Shown one piece after another: positions 52,181 to 60,114 of a stretch of DNA of 64,000 nt. Under the pieces are notes generated by a model that made no database searches, had not been told where the DNA came from, and saw only the letters and a list, made by a program, of their open reading frames with translations. The DNA comes from Terracoccus sp. 273MFTsu3.1 (GTDB taxonomy: Bacteria; Actinomycetota; Actinomycetes; Actinomycetales; Dermatophilaceae): assembly GCF_000383675.1 (NCBI RefSeq), contig NZ_KB911822.1:248001-312000 (forward strand), given 5' to 3'. The translations under genes and the position numbers were made by a program. Positions within the stretch are counted from its first letter, which is position 1. Each line of letters begins with the position of its first letter.

Positions 52181-53544
52181 AGCGCAGCGCACCGGGTCCG
52201 TTCGCCAAGGCGTACGCCCGCGGCATCACCGAGGAGCTTCCCGAGCCGACGCGCCGCTCCCGGGCGCTGCCGCCGGCGCCCTTCGCGCTGCACGGCGCCG
52301 TCATCACCCCCGACGGGGCGTGGTCGAGCGGCTACGTCACGGTCGCGGGCGGGCTCATCGACCGGGTCTCCAAGCGCAGGCCGACCGACGTCGCCGTGCT
52401 CGAGACCGACGGCGTCATCCTGCCCGGTCTGCTCGACCTGCACGGCCACCCGGAGTTCAACGTCTTCGCCGCGTGGGAGCCGCCGAAGCTCTACGACAAC
52501 CGCTACGCGTGGCGACGGTCGAAGCCCTACCAGGCACTCGTCCGCGACCCGCAGAACGTCCTGCTCACGCAGGTACCGCCCAAGACGCAGACCCGCTACG
52601 CCGAGGTGCGCGCGCTCGTCGGCGGCGTCACCGGCATCCAGGGCGCGTCGGGGGCAAGCAGTGCGTCGTCCGAGCCCCTCGTGCGCAACCTGGACCAGTG
52701 GGCCTTCGGTGCACACCGCGCGCGCTCGATGATCGACCTGCCCTCGGGGTCGTTCGGGCTGCCGAGCTTCGAGGCCGTCATGGCGCGGATCGCGGCCGGC
52801 GACGTCAACGCCTTCTACCTGCACCTGTCCGAGGGGCGGCGTGGGGATGCCGTGAGCGCCAAGGAGTTCCAGCGTTTCCTGACGCTCGGCGGGGCGACCT
52901 CGGCGACGAACATCATCCACGGCAGCGCCCTCACCGCCGACGACCTCCACACCGTCGCGGAGCTCGGCTGCCGGCTCGTGTGGTCGCCACAGTCGAACCT
53001 GCGCCTCTACGGCGAGACGACCCTCGCGGGCGAGGCCATCGCGGCCGGGATGCCGGTCGCCCTCGGCGCCGACTGGCTGCCCTCCGGGTCGACGAGCCTG
53101 CTCGCCGAGATGAAGGTCGCCCGCCGTGAGCTCGCCCGCCAGGGTCACCCGGTCGCCGCCGCCGACCTCGTCGCCATGGTGACCTCCGTCGCGGCGCGGC
53201 TCGCCGGGCTGGACGACCATCTCGGCTCCGTCGCCCAAGGGCGCCCGGCCGACATCGTCGTGCTCGAGCGGCACCACCCGGACCCCTACGAGAACGTGTG
53301 CCTCGCGGACCCCTCGTGGGTCGACCTCGTCTGCATCGGGGGCGACATCACGTACGCCCGCGCCGACTGGTTCGGGCAGCTCTCCGGTGCCGCGACCGGC
53401 ACGACGGTCGAGGACCTCACCGCGTGGGGCAAGCCGATGCGGCTCGACACCGGCTACCAGGGCGGCACGGACGTCCCATCGCTGACGGCCGTGCGCACGG
53501 CCCTCACCACCGCCTACCCGGCCGTGGGCCCGATCTTCGCCTGA
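52165..53544 (+). CDS. Metal-dependent amidohydrolase
   Basis: The 459-residue protein has an amidohydrolase-superfamily beta-sandwich start (ALHGAVITPDGAWSSGYVTVAGGLIDRV), the metal-binding HxH in GLLDLHGHPEFN near residue 92, a middle histidine in NIIHGSAL and the late catalytic aspartate in VALGADWLPSGSTS. The barrel closes with GSVAQGRPADIVVLE, usual for cyclic amidohydrolases and deaminases. Substrate unknown. ATG 52165 has AAGGGAG upstream and lies 16 bases inside the previous gene. The stop is followed immediately by a GGCATAC heptamer. Confidence 0.88.
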   Translation: MAGTVKRSAPGPFAKAYARGITEELPEPTRRSRALPPAPFALHGAVITPDGAWSSGYVTVAGGLIDRVSKRRPTDVAVLETDGVILPGLLDLHGHPEFNVFAAWEPPKLYDNRYAWRRSKPYQALVRDPQNVLLTQVPPKTQTRYAEVRALVGGVTGIQGASGASSASSEPLVRNLDQWAFGAHRARSMIDLPSGSFGLPSFEAVMARIAAGDVNAFYLHLSEGRRGDAVSAKEFQRFLTLGGATSATNIIHGSALTADDLHTVAELGCRLVWSPQSNLRLYGETTLAGEAIAAGMPVALGADWLPSGSTSLLAEMKVARRELARQGHPVAAADLVAMVTSVAARLAGLDDHLGSVAQGRPADIVVLERHHPDPYENVCLADPSWVDLVCIGGDITYARADWFGQLSGAATGTTVEDLTAWGKPMRLDTGYQGGTDVPSLTAVRTALTTAYPAVGPIFA

Positions 53545-53608
53545 CGGCATACGCGTTCTCGACCGCAGGTCGTCGAGTCCCTTTGGTGGCAAAGGGGATG
53601 CTTCGCGC

Positions 53609-53707
53609 TCACCCGCACGGGGTGATTTCCCCCTCGGCGACCCTGATTGCCGTGCAGCCCCGGATCCCGCTGGCTACCTTGACGATTCGTCACCCCTGCG
53701 GGTGACG
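53609..53707. promoter_or_regulatory. Two TCACCC-N4/5-GGGTGA dyads before a secreted-protein gene
   Basis: TCACCC-GCACG-GGGTGA (53609-53625) and TCACCC-CTGC-GGGTGA (53690-53705, arms extending to 8 bp) lie 81 bp apart in the 244-base gap before the Tat-protein gene. The repeated arm sequence suggests a regulator site rather than a plain terminator. No adjacent regulator gene matches. Confidence 0.4.
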
Positions 53708-53788
53708 TCACGCACCCGGGGGTCCGCCGGTGCAGGTCCACCGCGCGAGGAGCGAGCACGCTCGGCATCGCAGACCGGAAGGATCATC

Positions 53789-54385
53789 ATGTCCCGCGAG
53801 CACCCGACCACGCCTCAGGGCAGTGGCCTGACACGACGCACAGTCGCCAAGGGCGCCGTGTGGTCGGTCCCGGCCGTCGCGCTCGTCTCGGCGGCCCCCG
53901 CCATCGCCGCCTCGGGTGGAGGGCCCCTGAACTTCGTCGGGACGCCCTGCAAGCTCCCGGGCAACAGTGCCCAGGACTGCGCCGGGGTCTTCGCCGGGTT
54001 GCCCGGACTAGACCCGGCCAAGGCGTTCGCGGTCCCCCTGCTCGTCACCAACAACACGGTCAAGCCGATCGTGCTCAAGCCGTCGATCGCGATCAGCTCG
54101 TCCGGGCTGCCGTTCGTCGTCGTGGGGATCGTCCCCACCTACTGCACCCGGATCGCCCCGGGCGCGTCGGTCAAGGTCATCGTCTACGCGAACTCCGACA
54201 ACAGTGCGAACCAAGGGGTCACACTGTCCATGACGGTGCGGTGGGGCCATGACTGCAACGACACCGACCACCCGCCGATCAGCATCCCCGGTGTCTCGAT
54301 CACCGGCTTCGCTCCGTGCTCGTCGAGGACGCCGTTCCCGACGGGATCGCCGACCTGCGACCCGCCCTTCTACCAGAGCGGGTGA
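53789..54385 (+). CDS. Tat-exported hypothetical protein
   Basis: The 198-residue protein has a twin-arginine signal (GLTRRTVAKGAVWSVPAVALVSAAPAIAAS). The mature domain is beta-rich (LNFVGTPCKL, FAVPLLVTNNTVKPIVLKPSIAISSSGLPFVVVGI, VKVIVYANSDNSANQGVTLSMTVRWG). Six cysteines (TPCKL, QDCAG, TYCTR, HDCND, APCSS, PTCDP) probably form disulfides. No family recognised. GGAAGGA precedes the ATG at 53789. It is convergent with the HxlR gene, 26 bases away. Confidence 0.75.
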   Translation: MSREHPTTPQGSGLTRRTVAKGAVWSVPAVALVSAAPAIAASGGGPLNFVGTPCKLPGNSAQDCAGVFAGLPGLDPAKAFAVPLLVTNNTVKPIVLKPSIAISSSGLPFVVVGIVPTYCTRIAPGASVKVIVYANSDNSANQGVTLSMTVRWGHDCNDTDHPPISIPGVSITGFAPCSSRTPFPTGSPTCDPPFYQSG

Positions 54386-54410
54386 GCCTCTCGCGCCCGC
54401 GCCGCGTGGG

Positions 54411-54863
54411 TCAGGCCGCCGCGCCGGGGCCCGGGAGGACGTCGACGTCGTCGGCGTGCATCGGCTCGCCGCAGTGGCTGCACCTCGGGTCCACCGACGC
54501 GATCTCGCCACAGGCGTGGTGCCGGTAGAGAACCGGTGGACCGGCCGGGCCGGCCAGCCAGCGGTCGCCCCACCGAACCATGACCATGAGCATCTCGACG
54601 AGCTCGGTCCCCTTGTCGGTGAGGTGGTACTCGAAGCGGGGACGCGCGTCGTAGGGGCGCCGCTCCAGCACGCCCTGCTCGACGAGGTGGTGGAGCCGCT
54701 CGGTCAGCACCTTGCGCGAGATGCCGAGGTCGGCCTGGAGCTGGTCGAACCGCGTCATGCCGACCCACACGTCGCGCAGGATGAGCGGCGACCAGGGCTC
54801 GCCGATGACGTCGAGCGTGCGGGCGATCGAGCACGTCATGTCGCCGAAGCGGGTGCGCTGCAT
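54411..54863 (-). CDS. HxlR family transcriptional regulator with C-terminal zinc ribbon
   Basis: The 150-residue protein has the HxlR winged helix: CSIARTLDVIGEPWSPLILRDVWVGMTRFDQLQADLGISRKVLTERLHHLVEQGVLERRPY, with the conserved early cysteine (CSIARTLD). A C-terminal extension HHACGEIASVDPRCSHCGEPMH supplies three cysteines and histidines that can hold zinc, as in several actinobacterial members. TAGGTT lies 6 bases before the ATG, so the mRNA is leaderless. It is divergent from an F420-type oxidase gene, and GTTCC-N5-GGAAC between them is the likely operator. Confidence 0.9.
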   Translation of the reverse strand: MQRTRFGDMTCSIARTLDVIGEPWSPLILRDVWVGMTRFDQLQADLGISRKVLTERLHHLVEQGVLERRPYDARPRFEYHLTDKGTELVEMLMVMVRWGDRWLAGPAGPPVLYRHHACGEIASVDPRCSHCGEPMHADDVDVLPGPGAAA

Positions 54864-54884
54864 GCGCCTAACCTAGCATTTGGG

Positions 54885-54899
54885 GTTCCCTGAAGGAAC
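54885..54899. promoter_or_regulatory. HxlR operator candidate
   Basis: GTTCC-CTGAA-GGAAC is a symmetric site in the 112-base gap between the divergent HxlR and PPOX genes; a TACGGT -10-like hexamer for the PPOX gene follows at 54909. A half-site GGAAC recurs near 54932. Confidence 0.6.
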
Positions 54900-54975
54900 T
54901 CATGCTGCTACGGTGGCGAAGTCTCTTCAAGGAACGCCGGAGACGTCACGACACGACACCGCGAAGGAGCACGAC

Positions 54976-55356
54976 ATGCTCGACGACGACGTCCGCACCG
55001 TCCTGGACGGCACCCCCATCGCCCACCTGGCGACGACGCTCCCCGACGGTTCGCCGCACTCGGTGCCGCTCTGGATCGGCACGGTCGGCGACCGCGTCGC
55101 GTTCCTCACCGGACCGCAGTCGCGCAAGGCCCGCAACCTCCGTCGCGACCCCCGTGTCGCCATCTCGCTCACCCCGCCTGAGGACCCCTTCACGCCGCTC
55201 GTGCTGCGAGGCCGAGTCGTCGACTGGCTCGACGGTGACGCCGGTTGGGCGGCCGTCGACGACCTCGCGACGAAGTACACCGGCGCCCCCTACGGCCGCG
55301 ACGTCGAGCGGGTCGTGGCGCTCGTCGAGGTCGACCACCAGAAGCTGGGGATGTGA
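54976..55356 (+). CDS. PPOX class F420-dependent oxidoreductase-like protein
   Basis: The 126-residue protein has the split-barrel flavin/F420 fold: PIAHLATTLPDGSPHSVPLWIGTVGDRVAFLTGPQSRKARNLRRDPRVAISLTPPEDPF, with the usual basic cofactor contacts (RKARNLRRDP). GAAGGAG 7 bases before the ATG fixes the start. Small members of this family reduce quinones, biliverdin or antibiotics with F420H2. The gene is regulated divergently by the HxlR protein. Its stop overlaps the GTG of the YciI-like gene (GTGA). Confidence 0.88.
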   Translation: MLDDDVRTVLDGTPIAHLATTLPDGSPHSVPLWIGTVGDRVAFLTGPQSRKARNLRRDPRVAISLTPPEDPFTPLVLRGRVVDWLDGDAGWAAVDDLATKYTGAPYGRDVERVVALVEVDHQKLGM

Positions 55357-55742
55357 CCTCGGTGGACGACAGCACGGGACGCACGAACGTCAGCGACGCC
55401 GCCGCGTTGCCCCTCGCGACCGACACCGAGGTGCAAACGCTGGCCGGGACCGCCCGCCCGTTCACCTTGCTCGTGCTGCGGTGGGCACCCGGGCGTCACC
55501 AGGACGGCGCCGAGGCCTTCGAGCGCGCGCACCAGCGGCGGATGGTCGGCCTCCGTGCCGGGGGCGTGATCGCGGTGCTCTGCCCGGTCCTGTCCGACGA
55601 GGTCGCCGGGGTCGCCGTCATGACCGTGAGCCCCGAGGTCGCCGACGAGGTCATGGCGGCGGACCCGTGCGTCCTGGCCGGGATGATGACCCACGAGGTG
55701 CTGCCCTGCCTCGGCTTCCCCGGTGACGCACTCCCGGTCTAG
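55353..55742 (+). CDS. YciI-like small protein
   Basis: The 129-residue protein starts at a GTG overlapping the stop of the PPOX gene by four bases, so it is translationally coupled. From FTLLVLRWAPGRHQ it follows the YciI-like fold: RRMVGLRAGGVIAVLCPVLSDEVAGVAVMTVSPEVADEVMAADPCVLAGMMTHEVLPCLGF. Typical YCII proteins have His-Asp in their active-site loop; here the ADPCVLAGM segment retains the Asp. Role unknown; coupling to an HxlR-controlled F420-type reductase suggests a shared detoxification task, as inference. Confidence 0.7.
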   Translation: MTSVDDSTGRTNVSDAAALPLATDTEVQTLAGTARPFTLLVLRWAPGRHQDGAEAFERAHQRRMVGLRAGGVIAVLCPVLSDEVAGVAVMTVSPEVADEVMAADPCVLAGMMTHEVLPCLGFPGDALPV

Positions 55743-55754
55743 CCGGGCGCCCGA

Positions 55755-55771
55755 ACACGATCCGAACACGA
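55755..55771 (+). promoter_or_regulatory. Direct-repeat box shared with the response-regulator promoter
   Basis: ACACGATCCGAACACGA contains two ACACGA repeats 11 bp apart, the geometry of OmpR/PhoB-type sites. It lies 40 bases before the lipoprotein ATG. The box upstream of the two-component operon (60928-60944, reverse strand) differs by one base. Confidence 0.65.
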
Positions 55772-55811
55772 CCCGGACCGAGGCTTCACCCGGGTGCGCG
55801 AACGTAGGGGC

Positions 55812-56462
55812 ATGACCACCGACACCCGCCGGACGACCGGCCTCAAGCGCTCCTCCACCGCCCTCGGGGCGGCCGTCCTCGTCCTCGGCAGCCTCGTGCT
55901 CGGCGCCTGCTCGAAGACCGACTCGGCCGGCACCGCCACCAGCACCATCGGTGCCGCGCCGATGCAGGACTCGGCCGCCGCTGACGGCGACACCATCGAC
56001 CTCGTCTCCGCGGCCCTCGACACCTCCGCCGTCGACGCCTCCGCCCTCGACATGCCGGCCGTCGACGACGCGACCCGAGGGGCAGTTGCGGCCGCGAAGG
56101 GCGACCGCAAGGGTCTGCGCGCCCGGATGCTCCGCGCGCTGCACGGCACGTGGGTCACCGAGGGCACGTCCGGCCCGGTCACCCACCAGGCGATCCGCGG
56201 CGACGTCACCGCCGTCTCGAAGGGCTCGATCACCGTCAAGGCCAAGGACGGCTTCTCGCAGACCTTCGCCGTGGCAGCCGACACGAAGGTCCGGGTCCGT
56301 TCGAACGGCAAGGGCGCCGACTCCACCATCGGGGCGGTCGCGGTGGGCACCAAGGCGCTCGTGACCGGGGTCGGCGCGACGAACCTGACGGCCCGTCTCG
56401 TCGTCTTCAAGGTCACGACGTCCCAGCCCGGCGGCTCTCCCTCCCCGAGTGCGACGAGCTGA
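55812..56462 (+). CDS. Lipoprotein with DUF5666-like domain
   Basis: The 216-residue protein has a signal peptide with lipobox LVLGAC (cysteine about 33), then a Ser/Ala/Asp-rich linker. The C-terminal domain (IRGDVTAVSKGSITVKAKDGFSQTFAVAADTKVRVRSNGKGADSTIGAVAVGTKALVTGVG) is an OB-like barrel characteristic of DUF5666. ATG 55812 is used; an in-frame GTG at 55794 would add six residues. The upstream direct-repeat box links it to the two-component system 5 kb away. Function unknown; a cell-envelope role under that system is inferred. Confidence 0.78.
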   Translation: MTTDTRRTTGLKRSSTALGAAVLVLGSLVLGACSKTDSAGTATSTIGAAPMQDSAAADGDTIDLVSAALDTSAVDASALDMPAVDDATRGAVAAAKGDRKGLRARMLRALHGTWVTEGTSGPVTHQAIRGDVTAVSKGSITVKAKDGFSQTFAVAADTKVRVRSNGKGADSTIGAVAVGTKALVTGVGATNLTARLVVFKVTTSQPGGSPSPSATS

Positions 56463-56554
56463 GACGCGGCACCCGCCCGGGGACGGGCCGGACGGGTTGC
56501 GCAGTCGAGGGAGGCGCCCCGGCCCCCAGCGGGACGCCTCCCTCATGACGGTCG

Positions 56555-56582
56555 ACACGGCATACGACCGCGTATGCCGTGT
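56555..56582. terminator. Bidirectional hairpin built from two GGCATAC heptamers
   Basis: ACACGGCATACG and CGTATGCCGTGT form a perfect 12-bp stem with an ACCG loop between the convergent lipoprotein and TerC genes. Both arms contain the heptamer that is enriched across the window. Confidence 0.75.
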
Positions 56583-56612
56583 GGCCCGTCGGCCGGGCGG
56601 ACGGGCTGCCCG

Positions 56613-57662
56613 TCAGGCGAGTGGCACCGACGGTGCCTCGTCCTCGGGCTCGCCGGCCCGCTCGGCGTCTGCGTCGGCACGCCTGTTGGCCGCCAGGCTC
56701 GTCACGGTGACGACCGCGAGGATGCCGATGATGACGCCGAGCGAGAGCAGCGTCGGGATCTCCGGGACGGCCGGCCACGCGCCGTGCGCCCAGTGCAGGA
56801 CGAGCTTGACGCCGATGAAGGCGAGGATGAGCGACAGGCCGTGGCCGAGGTGCACGAGCTTGGCCAGGGCGCCCTCGAGGACGAAGTAGAGCGCGCGCAG
56901 GCCCAGCAGCGCGAAGGCGTTCGTCGCGAAGACGAGGTACGGGTCGCCGGTGATGCCGTAGACGGCCGGCACGGAGTCGATGGCGAAGACGATGTCGGTG
57001 CCGAGGATGGCGACGGCGACGAGGGCGAGCGGCGTCAGGGCGCGCTGGCCACCCTGGCGGACCGTGAGGCTCGTGCCAGCGTAGGTGTCGGTGACGGGGT
57101 GGATGCGGCGGATCAGCCTGACGGAACGCAGCTGGTCGACGTCGATGCTGTGGTCGGTGTGCGACAGCGCGTCACGGCCGACCTTGACCGCCGTGGCGAG
57201 CAGGATCGCGCCGAAGAGCAGGAAGGTCCACGCGAAGCTCGCGATCATCTGCGCGCCGAGCGCGATGAAGACACCTCGGAGCACGAGGGCGCCGCCGACG
57301 CCGATGAGCAGCACCCGCTGGCGCAGCTCGCGCGGCACGGCGAACGCCGAGAGCAGGATGATGAAGACGAAGAGGTTGTCGACCGAGAGTGACTTCTCGA
57401 CGATGTAGCCGGTGTAGTACTCGACGCCCTGCTGCGCGCCGTACTGCCACCAGAGCCAGCCGCCGAAGACGACGGGGATCGCGATGTAGAAGGCCGACCA
57501 GCCGATCGCCTCGCGCATGCTCGGGTCGTGCGGGCGGCGGGTGATGAGGAAGTCGATGACGAAGAGGGCGGCGACGCCGGCGATCGTCGCGATCCACAGT
57601 GTCGGTGAGCCGATCGACTCGGCGGGCGGCGCCGGGGTGGCGGCGGACAGGGCAGTGAGCAT
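56613..57662 (-). CDS. TerC family membrane protein
   Basis: The 349-residue protein has seven to nine helices with the TerC marks: YYTGYIVEKSLSVDNLFVFIILLSAFAVP and ILGTDIVFAIDSVPAVYGITGDPYLVFATNAFALLGLRALYFVLEGAL. The acidic residues in these two stretches probably bind metal. Family members export or handle manganese or take part in tellurite resistance. ATG 57662 follows GAGGAG, which is partly buried in a hairpin joined to a manganese riboswitch, so translation should rise with Mn. Confidence 0.93.
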   Translation of the reverse strand: MLTALSAATPAPPAESIGSPTLWIATIAGVAALFVIDFLITRRPHDPSMREAIGWSAFYIAIPVVFGGWLWWQYGAQQGVEYYTGYIVEKSLSVDNLFVFIILLSAFAVPRELRQRVLLIGVGGALVLRGVFIALGAQMIASFAWTFLLFGAILLATAVKVGRDALSHTDHSIDVDQLRSVRLIRRIHPVTDTYAGTSLTVRQGGQRALTPLALVAVAILGTDIVFAIDSVPAVYGITGDPYLVFATNAFALLGLRALYFVLEGALAKLVHLGHGLSLILAFIGVKLVLHWAHGAWPAVPEIPTLLSLGVIIGILAVVTVTSLAANRRADADAERAGEPEDEAPSVPLA

Positions 57663-57668
57663 GAGTCT

Positions 57669-57782
57669 CCTCAGACCGTGATGTCTGAGGTCTCCTTCAC
57701 CGACTGCCGTCGGCCACGGACCGGGGTGGTCGTGGGACCACCGTACTGACCGGAGCGCGCGAGGAAGTACTCCCCTCGCTCG
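57669..57782 (-). promoter_or_regulatory. yybP-ykoY (manganese) riboswitch upstream of TerC
   Basis: On the minus strand the leader contains GGGGAGTAC (57767-57775) and GGAGACC (57689-57695), the conserved ends of the yybP-ykoY aptamer, about 80 bases apart. GAGG just before the first can pair with CCTC right after the second to close helix P1. The same CCTC starts the stem CCTCAGAC-N6-GTCTGAGG (57669-57690), which buries the TerC ribosome binding site. The two structures exclude each other, so Mn binding should free translation. Confidence 0.75.
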
Positions 57783-57850
57783 TCAGTCTACGGGTGACGG
57801 GGCCGCCTCCAAAACGGCCTGTCGAGGGTTGCGAGCGGGGAGCGGCGCGC

Positions 57851-58543
57851 TCAGGCCTCGCGCGTGCCTTGCACCGCGCGGCCGGCGAGCTCGTCGGCGT
57901 CGACCGGGCGGGCCCCGGCGGTCCAGTCGCTCTCGTCCTTGGCGTACTGCAGCCCGTAGGCCGGCTGGCCGGGCTGGGTGCGCCAGCCCTCGGCGAGCGG
58001 GCCGAGGTCGAGGGTGTCGTAGCCGATGGCGTCGAGAGCCCGTCGAACGGCGTCCTTCGCGGCGGCGTCGTCACCGGCGATCGCGAGGGCGCTGCGGCCG
58101 TCCGCGCCGGAGGGCAGGAGCGGCTGGGCGAGGTCGCGCAGGTGCTGGAAGTAGATGTTGTTGAAGCCCTTGACGACGTGCGACTGCGGCAGGTGCGCCT
58201 GGAGCAGCTCGGAGCTCGTCGTGGAGCCGTCGTCGAGAGCCTCGATCTGGCCGTCGCGCTGGGGGTAGTAGTTCATCGTGTCGATGACGACCTTGCCGGC
58301 GAGCTCGTCGACGGGCACGTCGCGGTAGGCCTTGAGCGGGATCGTCACGACGACGAGGTCGCCGGCCGCGGCGGCCTCCTGCGCGGTGGCGGCTCGGGCG
58401 TGCGGGCCGAGCTCGGCCACGAGGTCCGTGAGGGTCTCGGGACCCCTGCTGTTGCTCAGCACGACGTCGTGTCCGGCCGCGATCGCGAGCCGGGCGACGG
58501 TGCTGCCGATGTTGCCGCTGCCGATGAAGCCCCAGGTGGTCAT
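57851..58543 (-). CDS. NADPH-dependent F420 reductase family protein
   Basis: The 230-residue protein has an N-terminal Rossmann domain TTWGFIGSGNIGSTVARLAIAAGHDVVLSNSRGPETL, as in F420:NADPH oxidoreductase (PF03807). Downstream marks are VVVTIPLKAYRDVP, KVVIDTMNYYPQRDGQ and VVKGFNNIYFQHL. It may move hydride between NADPH and F420, or be a related NADP-binding reductase. GAGG before the ATG at 58543. It is a single gene, preceded by a large hairpin that ends the two-component operon. Confidence 0.87.
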   Translation of the reverse strand: MTTWGFIGSGNIGSTVARLAIAAGHDVVLSNSRGPETLTDLVAELGPHARAATAQEAAAAGDLVVVTIPLKAYRDVPVDELAGKVVIDTMNYYPQRDGQIEALDDGSTTSSELLQAHLPQSHVVKGFNNIYFQHLRDLAQPLLPSGADGRSALAIAGDDAAAKDAVRRALDAIGYDTLDLGPLAEGWRTQPGQPAYGLQYAKDESDWTAGARPVDADELAGRAVQGTREA

Positions 58544-58588
58544 GCCTCGTCAACCGTCGGGGTGCCCCGCCCATTCCGAGGGCGGGAC

Positions 58589-58644
58589 GGTCCTGCCGAT
58601 GGTGTGGCGTCCGGTGGGGTCATCACCCCACCGGAGGCAGGACC
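58589..58644 (-). terminator. Nested hairpin after the two-component operon
   Basis: CCGGTGGGGT-CATC-ACCCCACCGG (58611-58634) is a perfect 10-bp stem. Outside it GGTCCTGCC (58589) pairs with GGCAGGACC (58636-58644), with a 13-base bulge on one side. It lies about 80 bases beyond the kinase stop. Confidence 0.7.
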
Positions 58645-58725
58645 ATCCGCCGATCCATGCGACGGGCCTTCACGGCACCGCACCGAGGGCGTATGCCGTC
58701 CGCTGCCCAGAGCGGGCCGGCGCCG

Positions 58726-60114
58726 TCAGGGCGTGGTGGCGTGGGGGAAGCGCAGGGTGAAGCGGGCGCCTCCCTCGGTCGCGTGCCCCGCCTGCACGGT
58801 CCCGCCGAGCAGGTGGGCGAGCCGCCCGACGATGGCCAGGCCGAGCCCGGTGCCGACGGGGCGGATGCCGCGGTAGCGCTCGTGCAGGACCGACGGCTCG
58901 AACGCGACGGCGAGGTCGTCGTCGGTCAGCCCGGGACCGCCGTCGCGCACCTCGACGACGGCCACGTCCGTGGGGAACCCCGGCTCACGGCGCACCTCGA
59001 CGACGATCGGGCGGCCGGACGGGGTGACCCGTAGGGCGTTCTCGAGCAGGCCGTCGAGGAGCTGGCGCACCCGGGCCGGGTCGGTGACCGTCCACGTGGC
59101 GGCCACGGACGGGACGAAGGTGAAGGGAACCCCCACGGCGGCGCACCGCCGGGACCAGATGGCCTCGACCTCGCGGCCGAGGGCGACGAGGTCGGTGCGC
59201 TCGGGGTGGATGCTCTGGCTGTCGGCGCCGAGCCGCGCGAGGTCGAGCAGGTCGCCGACGAGCCGCTCGAGACGCTTCGCCTCGGTGAGGACGACGCCGC
59301 CGACCCGGGCGGTGTCCTCGGGAGGGACGACGCCGCTCGCGAGCGACTCGGCATAGCCGCTGATGCCGGTGAGGGGCGTGCGCAGGTCGTGCGACACCGA
59401 GAGGAGGAAGTCGCGCTGGCGCTCCTCGGACCGGGAGAGCGAGCTCGACAGGGAGTTGAGGGCGCTCGCCACCTCGGCGACCTCGTCGGGGCCCTCGACC
59501 GGCACCCGGACGTCGCGCTGACCGGCCGCGAGGGCGTGTGCCGCGTCGGCCGTGCGCCGCAGCGGCCGGGACAGGCGCCGTGCGACGGCGACGCTGACGA
59601 CGACCGCGACGACGGCGGCGATGGCGAGCGCGAGCAGGACGCGGCGCACGAGCCGGTCGGAGTCGGCCGTCGCGTCGGACCTGCGCTGGACGAGGACGAT
59701 GCCGCCGGCGTCGGTCGGGCGGCCCTCGACGAGGACGAGCGCGCCGCCGAGGTCGTCTCGGGTCGAGATGGTGCGTCCGGCGAGCAGGGCCTTCTGCCGG
59801 GCCGGGGTCAGGGCGTCACGGGCGAGGGCGCTCGTCGACGTCACGGCGCCGCCGCGTCCGATGCTCGCGGACTCGATCCCGAGCGCGCCGAGCGTACGGA
59901 CCGCCTTGTTCTGCGCTGCCCGCGCGACGACGCCCGAGTCGGCGCGCTCGGCGGCGGCGTCGGCGATGCGCGACAGCGTGCGCCGGGCCGAGTCGTCGGC
60001 GGACGTGCGGGTCAGGCCGACGGCGAGCAGGCCGGCCAGGAGCGCGGTCAGCACCGCGATGCCGACGGCGAGCAGGACGATCCGTCGCGACAACGTCCCC
60101 CGCGAGCCGGTCAC
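58726..60114 (-). CDS. Two-component sensor histidine kinase
   Basis: The 462-residue protein has a first helix (RIVLLAVGIAVLTALLAGLLAVG), an extracytoplasmic sensor of about 135 residues (SADDSARRTLSRIADAAAERADSG to VLVQRRSD), and a second helix (VLLALAIAAVVAVVVSVAVARR). HAMP follows, then HisKA with LLSVSHDLRTPLTGISGYAESL (phospho-His about 241). The ATP domain has LLENALRVTPSG, VRDGGPGL and GTGLGLAIVGRLA. GTG 60114 overlaps the response-regulator stop as GTGA, so they are coupled. The sensed signal is unknown; the lipoprotein at 55812 is a likely target of the pathway. Confidence 0.93.
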   Translation of the reverse strand: MTGSRGTLSRRIVLLAVGIAVLTALLAGLLAVGLTRTSADDSARRTLSRIADAAAERADSGVVARAAQNKAVRTLGALGIESASIGRGGAVTSTSALARDALTPARQKALLAGRTISTRDDLGGALVLVEGRPTDAGGIVLVQRRSDATADSDRLVRRVLLALAIAAVVAVVVSVAVARRLSRPLRRTADAAHALAAGQRDVRVPVEGPDEVAEVASALNSLSSSLSRSEERQRDFLLSVSHDLRTPLTGISGYAESLASGVVPPEDTARVGGVVLTEAKRLERLVGDLLDLARLGADSQSIHPERTDLVALGREVEAIWSRRCAAVGVPFTFVPSVAATWTVTDPARVRQLLDGLLENALRVTPSGRPIVVEVRREPGFPTDVAVVEVRDGGPGLTDDDLAVAFEPSVLHERYRGIRPVGTGLGLAIVGRLAHLLGGTVQAGHATEGGARFTLRFPHATTP

